A stretch of DNA of 64,000 nt from Arthrobacter woluwensis (GCF_900105345.1 NZ_FNSN01000003.1:2666001-2730000), one strand, 5' to 3'; positions 45,053-54,252 are shown, counted from the first letter of the stretch. Notes: a model not told the origin generated them from the sequence alone. Numbers and translations: made by a program.

Positions 45053-45364
45053 ATGATCACGGTACGGTACTTCGCCGCGGCCAAGGCGGCCGCCGGACTG
45101 GACGAGGAGCGGATCGACACCGCGGCATTCACCCCCACGGACGACGACGGCGCGGCCCCCTCCGCGGCCCCGTTCACCCTGGGCGCGCTCCTGGAGACCC
45201 TCCAGCGGCTCGAGCGCCCCGGCGCCACCCCTGACGCCCCGGAACTCTCCCGGGTCCTGTCCCGGAGCTCGTTCCTCATCAACGGCGTGGCCGCGAAGGA
45301 CCACGCCAAGCCCCTCTCCGCCGGCGACACGGTGGACGTCCTCCCACCCTTCGCCGGCGGCTGA
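45053..45364 (+). CDS. moaD: Molybdopterin synthase sulfur carrier subunit
   Basis: 103-residue ubiquitin-like MoaD. It starts MITVRYFAAAKAAAG and ends DVLPPFAGG, with the C-terminal Gly-Gly that is thiocarboxylated. A Thr/Asp/Ala insertion near 25-40 makes it longer than the usual ~80 residues. AGGAGA lies upstream. Cotranscribed with moaA; its partner MoaE is encoded in the opposite-strand operon. Confidence 0.94.
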   Translation: MITVRYFAAAKAAAGLDEERIDTAAFTPTDDDGAAPSAAPFTLGALLETLQRLERPGATPDAPELSRVLSRSSFLINGVAAKDHAKPLSAGDTVDVLPPFAGG

Positions 45365-45401
45365 GCACCACCCGACGACCCGAAGACATCCGGAAAAGCA
45401 C

Positions 45402-45518
45402 AGCGCGGAGCAAGGATCTGCGGCAGCCTGCATAAAAGGGCCCCACGGCCCTGACCACGGCGTGTGGTGACCACGCCGCCGTGGGAATAGCAGGCAGAGC
45501 AGATCGTTGCTCCGCGCT
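45402..45518. repeat. 117-base nested inverted repeat (structured RNA, terminator or small element)
   Basis: Outer arms AGCGCGGAGCAA (45402-45413) and TTGCTCCGCGCT (45507-45518) pair perfectly, continue after one mismatch with GATCTGC/GCAGATC, and after a small internal loop with CCTGC/GCAGG. Inside lie CCCACGGC (45442-45449) with GCCGTGGG (45478-45485) and GGCGTG (45459-45464) with CACGCC (45472-45477). It starts 37 bases after moaD and ends 3 bases before the peptidase stop, so it is transcribed into either 3' end. The plain single-stem hairpins elsewhere in the window are much simpler. Confidence 0.75.
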
Positions 45519-45521
45519 TCG

Positions 45522-46862
45522 TTAAAGCCCGAACGTCTCCGACTCGTCGAACGGTCCGACGACGGTGATGGTGCGGGGACGCCCGGCCATGTCCCGCGCC
45601 AGCTGCAGGACCTCGTCCGCGGTCACGGCGTCGATCCGTGCGAGCGTGTCGTCGATGCTCTGGAACTCGCCGGACACGAGCTCCGCACGGCCCAGGCGGG
45701 ACATCCGGGAGCCGGTGTCCTCCAGGGCCAGCACGATCCCGCCGGAAAGCTGGCCCTTGGCCTTGCTCAGTTCCGACTCCGTGATGCCGTGTTCCGCGAG
45801 CTTGTCCAGTTCGGCCTGGAGCAGGGTGATGACCTGCCCTACCTTGGCCGGGCTGCAGCCCGCGTACAGACCGAAGTAGCCCGTGTCCGCGTAGCTCGAC
45901 GAGAAGGAGTACGTGGAGTACACCAGGCCCTTCTTCTCGCGGATCTCCTGGAACAGACGGGAGGACATGCCACCGCCGAGCACGGAGTTCAGCACGCTCA
46001 TGACGTAACGGCGGGAGTCGCCGGCCACCAGCCCCGGGCAGCCCAGGATGATGTTGGCCTGCTCCACCTGACGCTTCACCACGGCGAGGCCCGGCTGCCC
46101 GGAGATCTCGGCCGCCACCGAGGACCGGCGCGGCTTCGGCGCGGTGCCCTGTGTCATCGGCCAGCCGGCGGACCGGAGAGCCTCCTCCACGAGCGAGCAG
46201 ACGACGTCGTGGTCCAGACCGCCGGCGGCGGTGACCACGAGTTCCTGGGGACGGTAGTGCTGCTGGTAGTGCTCCCACACCGAGTCCCGCGCCACGGCGC
46301 GGATGGCTTCGGGAGTGCCGCCGATCGGGCGGCCCAGCGGATGCTCGCCGAGGACGGCGGACACGAAGTGCTCGTGCGCCACATCGGTGGGATCGTCCGC
46401 GTCCATGGCGATCTCTTCGAGGATGACCTCGCGCTCCTGCTCGAGCTCCTCGGGGTCGAGGACGGCGCCGGTGATCATGTCCGCGATGACGTCGATCGCC
46501 ATCGGCAGATCACGGTCGAGCACGCGGGCGTAGTAGCAGGTGCTCTCCTTCGCGGTGGCCGCGTTGGATTCGCCGCCCACCTCGTCGAAGGCGGAGGCGA
46601 TCTCCAGAGCGGTCCGGCGTCGGGTGCCCTTGAAGAGCAGGTGCTCGAGGAAGTGGGTGGAGCCGTGCTGGCCGCCCACCTCGTCGCGGGAGCCCACGCC
46701 GACCCAGAAGCCGATGGTCGCGGAGCGCTGCCCCGGCATGGATTCGGTGAGGACGCGGACGCCGCCCGGGAGGATGGTCCGGCGGACTTCTGCCCCATCA
46801 TGGGCGTGGAGCAGGACCGGACGGCCATGCTCCACGCTCAGAGGCAGCTCAGTGGCTGCCAT
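45522..46862 (-). CDS. M16-family zinc peptidase (PepR/mitochondrial-processing-peptidase-like)
   Basis: 446 residues. The inverted zinc motif HFLEH (STHFLEHLLFKGTRRR, about 67-83) with distal Glu in ESTCYYARV is the M16 catalytic site; the substrate-binding R/Y region GGGMSSRLFQEIREKKGLVY is present in the second half. Corresponds to Rv2782c (pepR) downstream of pnp. Substrate unknown, location cytoplasmic. Starts 3 bases after the pnp stop, hence an operon. Confidence 0.93.
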   Translation of the reverse strand: MAATELPLSVEHGRPVLLHAHDGAEVRRTILPGGVRVLTESMPGQRSATIGFWVGVGSRDEVGGQHGSTHFLEHLLFKGTRRRTALEIASAFDEVGGESNAATAKESTCYYARVLDRDLPMAIDVIADMITGAVLDPEELEQEREVILEEIAMDADDPTDVAHEHFVSAVLGEHPLGRPIGGTPEAIRAVARDSVWEHYQQHYRPQELVVTAAGGLDHDVVCSLVEEALRSAGWPMTQGTAPKPRRSSVAAEISGQPGLAVVKRQVEQANIILGCPGLVAGDSRRYVMSVLNSVLGGGMSSRLFQEIREKKGLVYSTYSFSSSYADTGYFGLYAGCSPAKVGQVITLLQAELDKLAEHGITESELSKAKGQLSGGIVLALEDTGSRMSRLGRAELVSGEFQSIDDTLARIDAVTADEVLQLARDMAGRPRTITVVGPFDESETFGL

Positions 46863-46865
46863 GTA

Positions 46866-49085
46866 CTACTCGCCAGCCGGGGCTTCGGCCTCGTCCTCAA
46901 CCACCGGGGAGAGGGAGAGCTTGCCACGGTCGTCGATCTTGGTGATCTCCACCTGGACCTTCTGGCCCACGGAGACGACGTCCTCGACGTTGTCCACGCG
47001 CTTGCCACCGGCCAGCTTGCGCAGCTCGGTGACGTGCAGGAGGCCGTCCTTGCCCGGGGTGAGGGAGACGAACGCGCCGAACGTGGTGGTCTTGACCACG
47101 GTGCCCAGGTAACGCTCACCGACCTCAGGGATCTGCGGGTTCGCGATGGCGTTGATCGCGGAACGGGCAGCCTCGGCGGACGGGCCGTTGGTGGCGCCGA
47201 TGTAGACGGTGCCGTCGTCCTCGATGGAGATGTCCGCGCCGGTGTCCTCCTGGATCTGGTTGATCATCTTGCCCTTGGGGCCGATGACCTCACCGATCTT
47301 GTCCACGGGGATCTTCACGGCGATGACGCGCGGAGCGAACTCGGAGAGCTCGTCCGGGGTGTCGATCGCGGCGTTGAGCACGTCGAGGATGTGGAGGCGG
47401 GCCTCGCGGGCCTGCTTCAGAGCGGCGGCCAGCACGGAGGCGGGGATGCCGTCCAGCTTGGTGTCGAGCTGGATGGCCGTGACGAACTCACGGGTGCCGG
47501 CGACCTTGAAGTCCATGTCGCCGAAGGCGTCTTCGGCGCCGAGGATGTCGGTCAGGGCCGCGTAGCGGGTCTGACCGTCGACCTCGTCGGACACCAGGCC
47601 CATGGCGATGCCGGCGACGGGGGCCTTCAGCGGCACACCGGCGTTCAGGAGGGACAGGGTGGAGGCACAGACGGAACCCATCGACGTCGAGCCGTTGGAG
47701 CCGAGAGCCTCGGACACCTGACGGATCGCGTAGGGGAACTCCTCGCGGCTCGGCAGCACCGGCACCAGGGCGCGCTCGGCGAGAGCGCCGTGGCCGATTT
47801 CGCGGCGCTTCGGGGAACCGACGCGGCCGGTCTCACCGGTGGAGTACGGCGGGAAGTTGTAGTTGTGCATGTAGCGCTTGGTCTTCTCCGGCGACAGGGA
47901 GTCGATCTGCTGCTCCATCTTGAGCATGTTCAGCGTGGTGACACCCATGATCTGGGTCTCGCCGCGCTCGAAGATGGCGGAACCGTGCACGCGGGGCAGG
48001 ACCTCGACCTCGGCGGTGAGCTGACGGATGTCCGTCAGGCCACGGCCGTCGATGCGGACCTGGTCCTTCAGGATGCGCTGACGCACGACCTGCTTGGTGA
48101 CGGAGCGGAAGGCTGCGGACAGCTCCTTCTCGCGGCCCTCGAACTGCTCGGACAGAGCGGCGACCACTTCGTCCTTGAGAGCGTCGGAAGCGGCGTCGCG
48201 CTCCTGCTTGTCCGCGATCTGGAAGACCTCGGCCAGGCGGGTCGCAGCGGCGGCCTCGACGGCGGCGAACACGTCGTCCTGGTAGTCCAGGAACACGGGG
48301 AACTCGACCGTGGGCTTGGCGGCGCGGGCGGCCAGGTCGGCCTGTGCCTCGCACAGGGCCTTGATGAACGGCTTGGCGGCCTCGAGGCCCTCGGCCACGA
48401 CCTCTTCGGTCGGGGCCGTGGCGCCCTGTTCCTTGATGAGGTTCCAGGAGTTGTCGGTGGCCTCGGCCTCGACCATCATGATCGCGACGTCGTCACCGGC
48501 GATGCGGCCGGCCACGACCATGTCGAACACGGCGTTCTCGAGCTGGGAGTGCTTCGGGAAGGCGACCCACTGGGTGCCCTGCTCATCGGCGATCAGCGCG
48601 ACGCGGACGCCGCCGATCGGGCCGGAGAACGGCAGGCCGGAGAGCTGGGTGGACATGGAGGACGCGTTGATGGCGACCACGTCGTAGAGCTCGTCCGGGT
48701 TGATCGCCAGAACGGTGACGACGATCTGGACCTCGTTGCGCAGGCCCTTCACGAAGGCCGGGCGCAGCGGGCGGTCCATTAGACGGCAGGCCAGGATGGC
48801 TTCCGTGGACGGACGGCCTTCGCGGCGGAAGAAGCTGCCGGGGATGCGGCCGGCGGCGTACATGCGCTCTTCCACATCGACGGTGAGCGGGAAGAAGTCG
48901 AAGCCCTCACGCGGGTGCTTGCCCGCGGTGGTGGCGGAGAGCAGGGCGGTGTCATCGTCGATGTACACCATGGCCGCACCTGCGGCCTGCTTGGCCAGAC
49001 GGCCGGTTTCAAAGCGGATCACGCGCTGGCCGAATCGGCCGTTGTCGATGATCGCTTCGGAGAACTGGATCTCGGGACCCTCCAA
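46866..49085 (-). CDS. pnp: Polynucleotide phosphorylase / guanosine pentaphosphate synthetase
   Basis: 739 residues: two RNase PH domains (about 15-145 and 340-555; [38 protein letters not shown]), a KH domain ([20 protein letters not shown]) and an S1 domain ([20 protein letters not shown]). Degrades RNA 3'-5' with phosphate; in actinobacteria also called GpsI. The start is TTG at 49085, supported by a near-ideal GGAGGTGA. The gene follows rpsO, as in most bacteria. Confidence 0.96.
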   Translation of the reverse strand: MEGPEIQFSEAIIDNGRFGQRVIRFETGRLAKQAAGAAMVYIDDDTALLSATTAGKHPREGFDFFPLTVDVEERMYAAGRIPGSFFRREGRPSTEAILACRLMDRPLRPAFVKGLRNEVQIVVTVLAINPDELYDVVAINASSMSTQLSGLPFSGPIGGVRVALIADEQGTQWVAFPKHSQLENAVFDMVVAGRIAGDDVAIMMVEAEATDNSWNLIKEQGATAPTEEVVAEGLEAAKPFIKALCEAQADLAARAAKPTVEFPVFLDYQDDVFAAVEAAAATRLAEVFQIADKQERDAASDALKDEVVAALSEQFEGREKELSAAFRSVTKQVVRQRILKDQVRIDGRGLTDIRQLTAEVEVLPRVHGSAIFERGETQIMGVTTLNMLKMEQQIDSLSPEKTKRYMHNYNFPPYSTGETGRVGSPKRREIGHGALAERALVPVLPSREEFPYAIRQVSEALGSNGSTSMGSVCASTLSLLNAGVPLKAPVAGIAMGLVSDEVDGQTRYAALTDILGAEDAFGDMDFKVAGTREFVTAIQLDTKLDGIPASVLAAALKQAREARLHILDVLNAAIDTPDELSEFAPRVIAVKIPVDKIGEVIGPKGKMINQIQEDTGADISIEDDGTVYIGATNGPSAEAARSAINAIANPQIPEVGERYLGTVVKTTTFGAFVSLTPGKDGLLHVTELRKLAGGKRVDNVEDVVSVGQKVQVEITKIDDRGKLSLSPVVEDEAEAPAGE

Positions 49086-49297
49086 GGGTCACCTCCGTTT
49101 CATGTGTGAAAACCGTCCGCTCCAGCCCAGGGGCGGCGTCGCCGTCCTGTACGTCACCCGGTCTTCGATCGAGACTCTCGGGCCCAGGGCTTCGGGGCCC
49201 GTCCCGCGAGTCACTACCGAGGACCGCGAATGCGCGGATCCGGAAGGTCTTCTGCTGATGTGCTTTTCTGTCGAACTCAGTTTTCGCCAGTGCCGCA
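49086..49297 (-). promoter_or_regulatory. pnp leader region
   Basis: About 210 bases between the rpsO terminator and the pnp TTG. On the minus strand it includes the small hairpin CCGCGCATTCGCGG, a GC-rich dyad near GGGCCCCGAAGCCCTGGGCCC and the GGAGGTGA ribosome site. PNPase represses its own leader in several bacteria, so autoregulation is possible. No gene seen. Confidence 0.35.
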
Positions 49298-49330
49298 GGA
49301 AGCGGCCCACTCGAGGAGCGGGCCGCTTCC
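49298..49330 (-). terminator. rpsO terminator hairpin
   Basis: GGAAGCGGCCC/GGGCCGCTTCC, an 11-base perfect stem with an 11-base loop, 7 bases after the rpsO stop. Confidence 0.75.
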
Positions 49331-49337
49331 GGACCAA

Positions 49338-49607
49338 CTAGCGGCGCAGGCCGAGACGCTCGATGAGCGAACGGTAGCGGTTGATGTCGGTGTCGTGCAG
49401 GTAACGCAGCATGCGCTTGCGGCGACCGACCAGAGCCATGAGGCCACGGCGGGTGTGGTGGTCGTGCTTGTGGAACTTCAGGTGCTCCGTCAGGTCAGAG
49501 ATGCGCTTGGACAGCACAGCGATTTGAACCTCGGGGGAACCGGTGTCACCCTCGTGGGTGGCGAATTCCTGGATGATCTGCGTCTTTACGGCGGCGTCAA
49601 GTGCCAC
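49338..49607 (-). CDS. rpsO: 30S ribosomal protein S15
   Basis: 89 residues, full length: [40 protein letters not shown] and the terminal [13 protein letters not shown] are invariant S15 segments that bind the 16S three-way junction. GTG start with AGGAG. Upstream lie two stable hairpins, suggesting the autoregulation known for S15 in other bacteria. Confidence 0.97.
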   Translation of the reverse strand: MALDAAVKTQIIQEFATHEGDTGSPEVQIAVLSKRISDLTEHLKFHKHDHHTRRGLMALVGRRKRMLRYLHDTDINRYRSLIERLGLRR

Positions 49608-49665
49608 AGTGAACTCCTATGAGTTGTGCCGTGAGGCCCGGACAGAAAATCACTGCCGGGTAGCC

Positions 49666-49736
49666 GCCTGCCGCCGAGGCGGGCAGGCAACGGATTCGGC
49701 AACCACGGACTGCAGCCGAATCCACCTGTCATTCTA
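49666..49736 (-). promoter_or_regulatory. rpsO promoter -10 and two-hairpin leader
   Basis: The minus-strand TAGAAT (49736-49731) gives a start near 49724. The leader begins with GGATTCGGC/GCCGAATCC (49723-49692). Then follows GCCTGCC-C-GCC/GGC-GGCAGGC (49688-49666), a bulged stem-loop, about 58 bases before the rpsO GTG. The layout resembles S15-responsive leaders functionally, but I cannot match it to a known class. Confidence 0.5.
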
Positions 49737-49825
49737 TCGTCATCCGCCGTACCTTGTCGAAAGGCGGGGCGGGATCGACGGAGGCGCCGCTTGTCCGGAG
49801 CGAAGGCGGCCACCAGACTGTCCTC

Positions 49826-51196
49826 ATGGAGCCTGCACGCGCGACCCTCACGGAACAGCTCACCGCCGGCCGGGCGGCCCGGTCATCCCATCCCCGCCGG
49901 GAACTGGCGCGGCTCACCACGGACGGCAGGGAGCCGCTGGACATCCTCGACCGGCAGAACGCGACGCGGGTGCCCGCCCTGGTCCCACTGCGCGAGGAGA
50001 GGATGGCGGCCTCACCGTTCGCCTTCTACCGCGGGGCCGCAGCCGTGATGGCCGCGGACCTCGCCCGCGACCGGCACAGCGGGATCCTGGTGGCCTCCTG
50101 CGGCGACGCCCACCTCGCCAACTTCGGGTTCTACGCTTCCCCGGAGCGAAGCCTGGTGTTCGATCTCAACGACTTCGACGAGGCCGCCTGGGCGCCGTGG
50201 GAGTGGGACCTCAAGCGCCTCGTCACAAGCCTTGTCATCGCCGGCCGGGACAGCGGACGCAGTCCGGAGGTCATCGAGAACGCCGTGCTGGCCGCCGTCG
50301 ACGGCTACCGGCTGGGCCTGGACGCCGCGCTCCGGCTGAGCCCCGTGGAGCGGTACTACGCGAACGTCGACGCCGAGGAGACGCTGAGCAGGCTCTCCGG
50401 ACCGTCGCGGAAGGCACTCCAGGACGCGATCACGAAGGCGCGGAAGCGGACCGCCGGGCAGGCCGCCCGCAAGCTGACCCGGAAGGGCGAGGACGGCCGC
50501 ATCCGGTTCCTGGACGACCCGCCCGTCATGGAGCACGTGGATCCGTCCCTGACCCGCGATCTCAACGCGCTCTTCAAGGCCTATCAGCGCAATGCCGCGA
50601 TCGACATCGCCTTCCTGGTCCAGCACTACTCGCTGGCGGACTTCGCACGCCGGGTGGTGGGCGTGGGGAGCGTCGGAACCCAGTGCTTCGTGCTGGCGCT
50701 GCAGGACTCCGCGGACGACGTCCTCATCCTGCAGGCGAAGGAGGCCCGCCGGAGCGTGCTGGCCGAGTACGGCGGGATCGCGCAGCCGCGCCCCCTGCTG
50801 GACGGGGTCGCCGAACGCGGTGAAGGCGCCCGTGTGGTCGGTCTCCAGAAGATCCTCCAGGCCTGCTCGGACCCGTTCCTGGGCCATCTGCAGGCGCCGG
50901 AAGGCGACTTCTACCTGCGGCAGTTCCGCGACATGAAGGGCGGGATCGACGCCTCGACCCTGGAGGACGGCCCGTTCCACGGATATGCCCAGGCATGCGC
51001 GCTGCTGCTGTCCCGCGCCCACTCGCAGTCTCCGGCGGCCACCCGGATCGCCGGATACCTCGGCCGGAGCCGGAAAGTGGGATCGGCCCTGCTGGACTGG
51101 TCACTCGCCTATGAGGAGGTCAACGCGGCGGACCATCGGGCGTTCGCCGAACGCCTCAAGGCCGGATCGCCCGAGCGCGGACGACCCGAAGGGTAG
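49826..51196 (+). CDS. DUF2252 family protein
   Basis: 456-residue soluble protein of DUF2252, a kinase-like fold: MAASPFAFYRGAAAVMAADL, SCGDAHLANFGFYASPERSL and VFDLNDFDEAAWAPWEWDLK are its signatures and resemble the HxDxxxxN/D-type catalytic and metal loops of aminoglycoside-phosphotransferase-like kinases. The substrate is unknown. The ATG 49826 (MEPARATLTEQLTAGRAARS) fits the family start; an in-frame TTG at 49754 would add 24 residues. It ends flush against the ribF stop. It interrupts the usual rpsO-ribF neighbourhood. Confidence 0.88.
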   Translation: MEPARATLTEQLTAGRAARSSHPRRELARLTTDGREPLDILDRQNATRVPALVPLREERMAASPFAFYRGAAAVMAADLARDRHSGILVASCGDAHLANFGFYASPERSLVFDLNDFDEAAWAPWEWDLKRLVTSLVIAGRDSGRSPEVIENAVLAAVDGYRLGLDAALRLSPVERYYANVDAEETLSRLSGPSRKALQDAITKARKRTAGQAARKLTRKGEDGRIRFLDDPPVMEHVDPSLTRDLNALFKAYQRNAAIDIAFLVQHYSLADFARRVVGVGSVGTQCFVLALQDSADDVLILQAKEARRSVLAEYGGIAQPRPLLDGVAERGEGARVVGLQKILQACSDPFLGHLQAPEGDFYLRQFRDMKGGIDASTLEDGPFHGYAQACALLLSRAHSQSPAATRIAGYLGRSRKVGSALLDWSLAYEEVNAADHRAFAERLKAGSPERGRPEG

Positions 51197-52177
51197 TCAG
51201 GCCTGGGGTGCGCCGACCCCGAGGATCTCGCGCGTCTGCGCGACGTCGAGGCACATCTGCTCCACGAGCGCCTCGGGACCGCGGTAGGCGACCATGCCGC
51301 GCAGATGGGAGACGAACTCCACCACGACGCACTGTCCATACAGGTTGAAGTTCTCCACCGGTTCGTCCGGCCGTCCGATCACGTGGGCCTCGACCTGGCG
51401 CTGGACTCCCTCGAACGTGGGGTTGGAGCCCACGGAGATGGCGGCGGGCCAGCGGGTGCCCGCTTCATCGACGAGCCACCCCGCGTAGATGCCGTCCGCG
51501 GGGACGAAGCCCGAGGAGTCGTGAGCCAGATTCGCCGTGGGGAATCCGAGTTCGCGGCCGCGGGCGGCGCCGTGGACCACTTCGCCGCGCATGCGATGCG
51601 GGCGGCCGAGCACCTCGGCGGCCTGCCCGACGTTCCCCGAGGCGAGGGCCTCCCGCACCCAGGTGGACGAACAGCGGCGGGAGAGGCCGCCGTCGTCGTC
51701 GCTGCCGTATTCGTCGATGACCTCCACCTGGAAGCCGAGTTCAGCGCCCAATTCCCGCATGGTGTCCACATCGCCGCTGTTGCCGGCGCCGAAACGGGTG
51801 TCGTGGCCGATCACGGCGCCGGAGGCCCGCAGGCCGTCCACCAGGACGTCCTGGACGAAACCGCGCGCGCTCATGGAGGCGAGCTCCGGCGTGTAATGCA
51901 TGACGAGGACCGCGTCGACGCCTTCCGCGCCGAGCGCTTCGATCCGGTCCTGAAGTCCCATGATGAGTTCGGGCGCATGCTCGGGACGGTGGACCTGCGC
52001 GGGATGCGGGTTGAACGTCACGACGACGGCGCGCGCGCCACCCTCGCGGGCGGCCTCGACCAGGCGGCTGAGGACGCGGCGGTGGCCCCGGTGCACGCCG
52101 TCGAAGTTCCCGATCGTCACCACGGTGGGACCGTAAGCTTCCGGAACCTCCGAGAGGTCCCGCCAAATGTCAACCAT
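51197..52177 (-). CDS. ribF: Bifunctional riboflavin kinase / FAD synthetase
   Basis: 326 residues. N-terminal adenylyltransferase (about 15-180, TIGNFDGVHRGHRRVLSRLV and the FGAGNSGDVDTM loop) makes FAD from FMN; C-terminal kinase (about 190-315, RGRELGFPTANLA, ENFNLYG) makes FMN from riboflavin. Start MVDIWRDLSEVPEAYG. Convergent and contiguous with the DUF2252 gene. In synteny with truB. Confidence 0.95.
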   Translation of the reverse strand: MVDIWRDLSEVPEAYGPTVVTIGNFDGVHRGHRRVLSRLVEAAREGGARAVVVTFNPHPAQVHRPEHAPELIMGLQDRIEALGAEGVDAVLVMHYTPELASMSARGFVQDVLVDGLRASGAVIGHDTRFGAGNSGDVDTMRELGAELGFQVEVIDEYGSDDDGGLSRRCSSTWVREALASGNVGQAAEVLGRPHRMRGEVVHGAARGRELGFPTANLAHDSSGFVPADGIYAGWLVDEAGTRWPAAISVGSNPTFEGVQRQVEAHVIGRPDEPVENFNLYGQCVVVEFVSHLRGMVAYRGPEALVEQMCLDVAQTREILGVGAPQA

Positions 52178-52262
52178 GAGCCATCCCCTACAAGAGCGGT
52201 GTGCCGCGGCTAGCGGCCTGTCAAGAATACCGGGTGCGCGGGCGGCGGAAAGCGCCGGGCCC

Positions 52263-52718
52263 TCAGGCCGCGGCCGGCCGTCGCTTGTACAGCCACCAGA
52301 GGCCGAGCAGCGGCAGCAAAAGCGGCACGAAACCGTAGCCCTTGCCGAAGCCGGACCAGACGGTGTCCGCCGGGAACGCCTGGGCGTCGAAGACGCTCAG
52401 CGCGCCGACCACCAGGACGCCGAGAAGCTCCAGGCTGACGGCAACCACCGAGACCCGGAAGGATGCAGTGCCCTTCCGCGCCAGAGACACCGTCGCGACG
52501 ATATAGACGACGGCGGCCAGCGCCGAGAGGAGGTAGGCGAGCGGAGCGGTGTGGAACTTGGTGGCGATCTGATACGCGGCGCGGGCGGTGGCCGCCAAGG
52601 CGAAGACGCCGTAGACGGCGATCAGCAGGCGGCCCGGACCGGTGTTCCGGGTGTTGCCCTGCTCCGGGCTCGTCTGTTCCGCGCCCGTCTGTTCCTTGTT
52701 GCTGGGGGTGGTCATCAC
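52263..52718 (-). CDS. Conserved four-helix membrane protein
   Basis: 151 residues. A hydrophilic ~28-residue N terminus (Gln/Thr/Glu-rich), then about four hydrophobic helices: LLIAVYGVFALAATARAAYQ, APLAYLLSALAAVVYIVATV, VSVVAVSLELLGVLVVGAL and FVPLLLPLLGLWWLY. FHTAPLAYLLSA and GFGKGYGF are motifs I recall from conserved actinobacterial hypotheticals. Function unknown. Twelve bases after the next small membrane gene, forming truB-118aa-151aa. Confidence 0.8.
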   Translation of the reverse strand: MMTTPSNKEQTGAEQTSPEQGNTRNTGPGRLLIAVYGVFALAATARAAYQIATKFHTAPLAYLLSALAAVVYIVATVSLARKGTASFRVSVVAVSLELLGVLVVGALSVFDAQAFPADTVWSGFGKGYGFVPLLLPLLGLWWLYKRRPAAA

Positions 52719-52730
52719 CGAATTCTCCCT

Positions 52731-53087
52731 TTAGTACCAGATCTGGTTCATACGGGCGGCCATCACGAGCGCCGTCACGCCCACCACCGCCATGACGAAA
52801 TTGCTCCACCGGGTCCGTTCCACCACGGACCAGTAGACGGCGCCCAGCGGCAGAACCAGGGCCGTGATCATGTAGCCCCAGAACTCCCAGGCCTCTCCGC
52901 GGATCCGCTCCCCCAGGCTCACGCGGACGATCGATCCCACCAGGTAGACGAGCAGCGCGAGCCACACGGCCCCCACGGACAGGATGGTCACGTCGTTGGG
53001 CTTCTTCCCCAGGGCGCCGGCGACGGCGCAGATCACCGTGGAGGCGACCCCCACGACGGCGATGATCCAGAAATAGACGTCCATCAC
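52731..53087 (-). CDS. Conserved small membrane protein
   Basis: 118 residues with four hydrophobic helices (YFWIIAVVGVASTVICAVAG, VTILSVGAVWLALLVYLVGS, FWGYMITALVLPLGAVYWSV, NFVMAVVGVTALVMAAR) and short polar loops. Unrecognised function. Its ATG overlaps the truB stop by 4 bases, so it is translationally coupled to truB; the 151-residue membrane gene follows. Confidence 0.8.
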   Translation of the reverse strand: MMDVYFWIIAVVGVASTVICAVAGALGKKPNDVTILSVGAVWLALLVYLVGSIVRVSLGERIRGEAWEFWGYMITALVLPLGAVYWSVVERTRWSNFVMAVVGVTALVMAARMNQIWY

Positions 53088-54016
53088 CGCTCCCCCGCGG
53101 CAGACCCGGCAGACCCGGCGGGCGCCTCCGGAGCGTCCGGAGGGAAGACGAGCACGGGCTTGGCGTGTCGGCCGGAGTCGGCCAGGAGTGCCACGAGGGC
53201 GCCGTCGGGCGCGAAGGCGGCGACCGGGGCGTCGGCGGTTCCGGGCAGCGCTTCGTCGCGCGGGATGCGGCGGCCATGGGACAGATCCGCCGCCTCCTCG
53301 GCGCTGAGTTCCCGCACCGGCATCAGATCACGGGCGGCCTGCGCCAGGTCCAGGACCTGGAAGTCCTCGGCGAGCTGCTCCAGGGTCCGGGCGGCGTCGA
53401 GGGTGAACGGACCGACTTCATGGCGGCGGAGCACGGTGAGATGCCCCCCGACGCCGAGCGCTGCGCCCAGGTCACGGGCCAGAGCGCGGATGTAGGTCCC
53501 CGAGGAGCACTCCACGTCCACGTCGACGTCGATGAGGGCGCCGTCGCGGCGGATGTCCAGGACGTCGAAGCGCCGGATGGTCACGGGCCGTGCCGCCAGC
53601 GCCACGTCCTCACCGGCCCGCACGCGGGCGTAGGACCGCTCGCCGTTGACCTTGATGGCGCTGACGCTGCTGGGCACCTGCTGGATGTCACCGAGGAACG
53701 CCAGGACGGCCTCGCGGATGGACTCCTCCGTGACGGACGCGGCGTCCTGTTCGGCGGTGACCTCGCCTTCGGCATCGTCGGTCACGGTGGACTGGCCAAG
53801 GCGGATGGTGGCGGTGTAGCGCTTGCCGGTGCCCACGATGTACGTCAGGAGACGCGTCGCCTTGTTGACGCCGACCACCAGAACACCGGTCGCCATGGGG
53901 TCGAGGGTTCCGGCATGGCCCACCTTGCGGGTCCCCGCCAGCCGACGCATACGGGCCACGACATCGTGGCTCGTCCAACCCTGTGGTTTGTCCACGATCA
54001 CCAGTCCCGAAAGCAC
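53084..54016 (-). CDS. truB: tRNA pseudouridine(55) synthase TruB
   Basis: 310 residues. Makes pseudouridine 55 in the T loop. The catalytic Asp is in HAGTLDPMATGVLVVGVNKA; also GLVIVDKPQGWTSHDVVAR near the start, SSGTYIRALARDLG, and a PUA-like C terminus. GTG 54016 is chosen because TATACT ends 7 bases upstream and the length then matches the family; a GTG at 54103 would place the promoter inside the gene. Confidence 0.94.
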   Translation of the reverse strand: MLSGLVIVDKPQGWTSHDVVARMRRLAGTRKVGHAGTLDPMATGVLVVGVNKATRLLTYIVGTGKRYTATIRLGQSTVTDDAEGEVTAEQDAASVTEESIREAVLAFLGDIQQVPSSVSAIKVNGERSYARVRAGEDVALAARPVTIRRFDVLDIRRDGALIDVDVDVECSSGTYIRALARDLGAALGVGGHLTVLRRHEVGPFTLDAARTLEQLAEDFQVLDLAQAARDLMPVRELSAEEAADLSHGRRIPRDEALPGTADAPVAAFAPDGALVALLADSGRHAKPVLVFPPDAPEAPAGSAGSAAGER

Positions 54017-54023
54017 GCCTTCC

Positions 54024-54029
54024 AGTATA
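54024..54029 (-). promoter_or_regulatory. Leaderless -10 (TATACT) of truB
   Basis: The minus-strand hexamer ends 7 bases before GTG 54016. Confidence 0.55.
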
Positions 54030-54204
54030 GGAGGTCGCGGACCTTCCCCCGCGCCCGGGAAGCTCCCGTGAGGCTCCCCCGACGTTGTCACGAGCGGTTG
54101 CACGGCGGCCGCCCGGGCGTCTGGTCACACCCCTCCCAGCCTTCGTCATGGGGAGAGGTACCCATCGCGGCCAGGGCACGGAACATGCCACAATTGCTCC
54201 AATG

Positions 54205-54224
54205 ATTGCACTAACAGGTGCGAT
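54205..54224 (+). promoter_or_regulatory. Short dyad upstream of the lipoprotein gene
   Basis: ATTGCAC-TAACAG-GTGCGAT, a 7-base dyad with one mismatch, 28 bases before the lipoprotein ATG. It could be an operator or part of the promoter; no clear -10/-35 pair. Confidence 0.3.
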
Positions 54225-54252
54225 CTGACGCAGTAGCAAGGATCAGGGAACC

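Noticed and set aside
45507-48782. 1091-codon plus-strand frame opposite the peptidase and pnp
   Set aside because: Shadow of strongly conserved minus-strand genes; low-complexity product.
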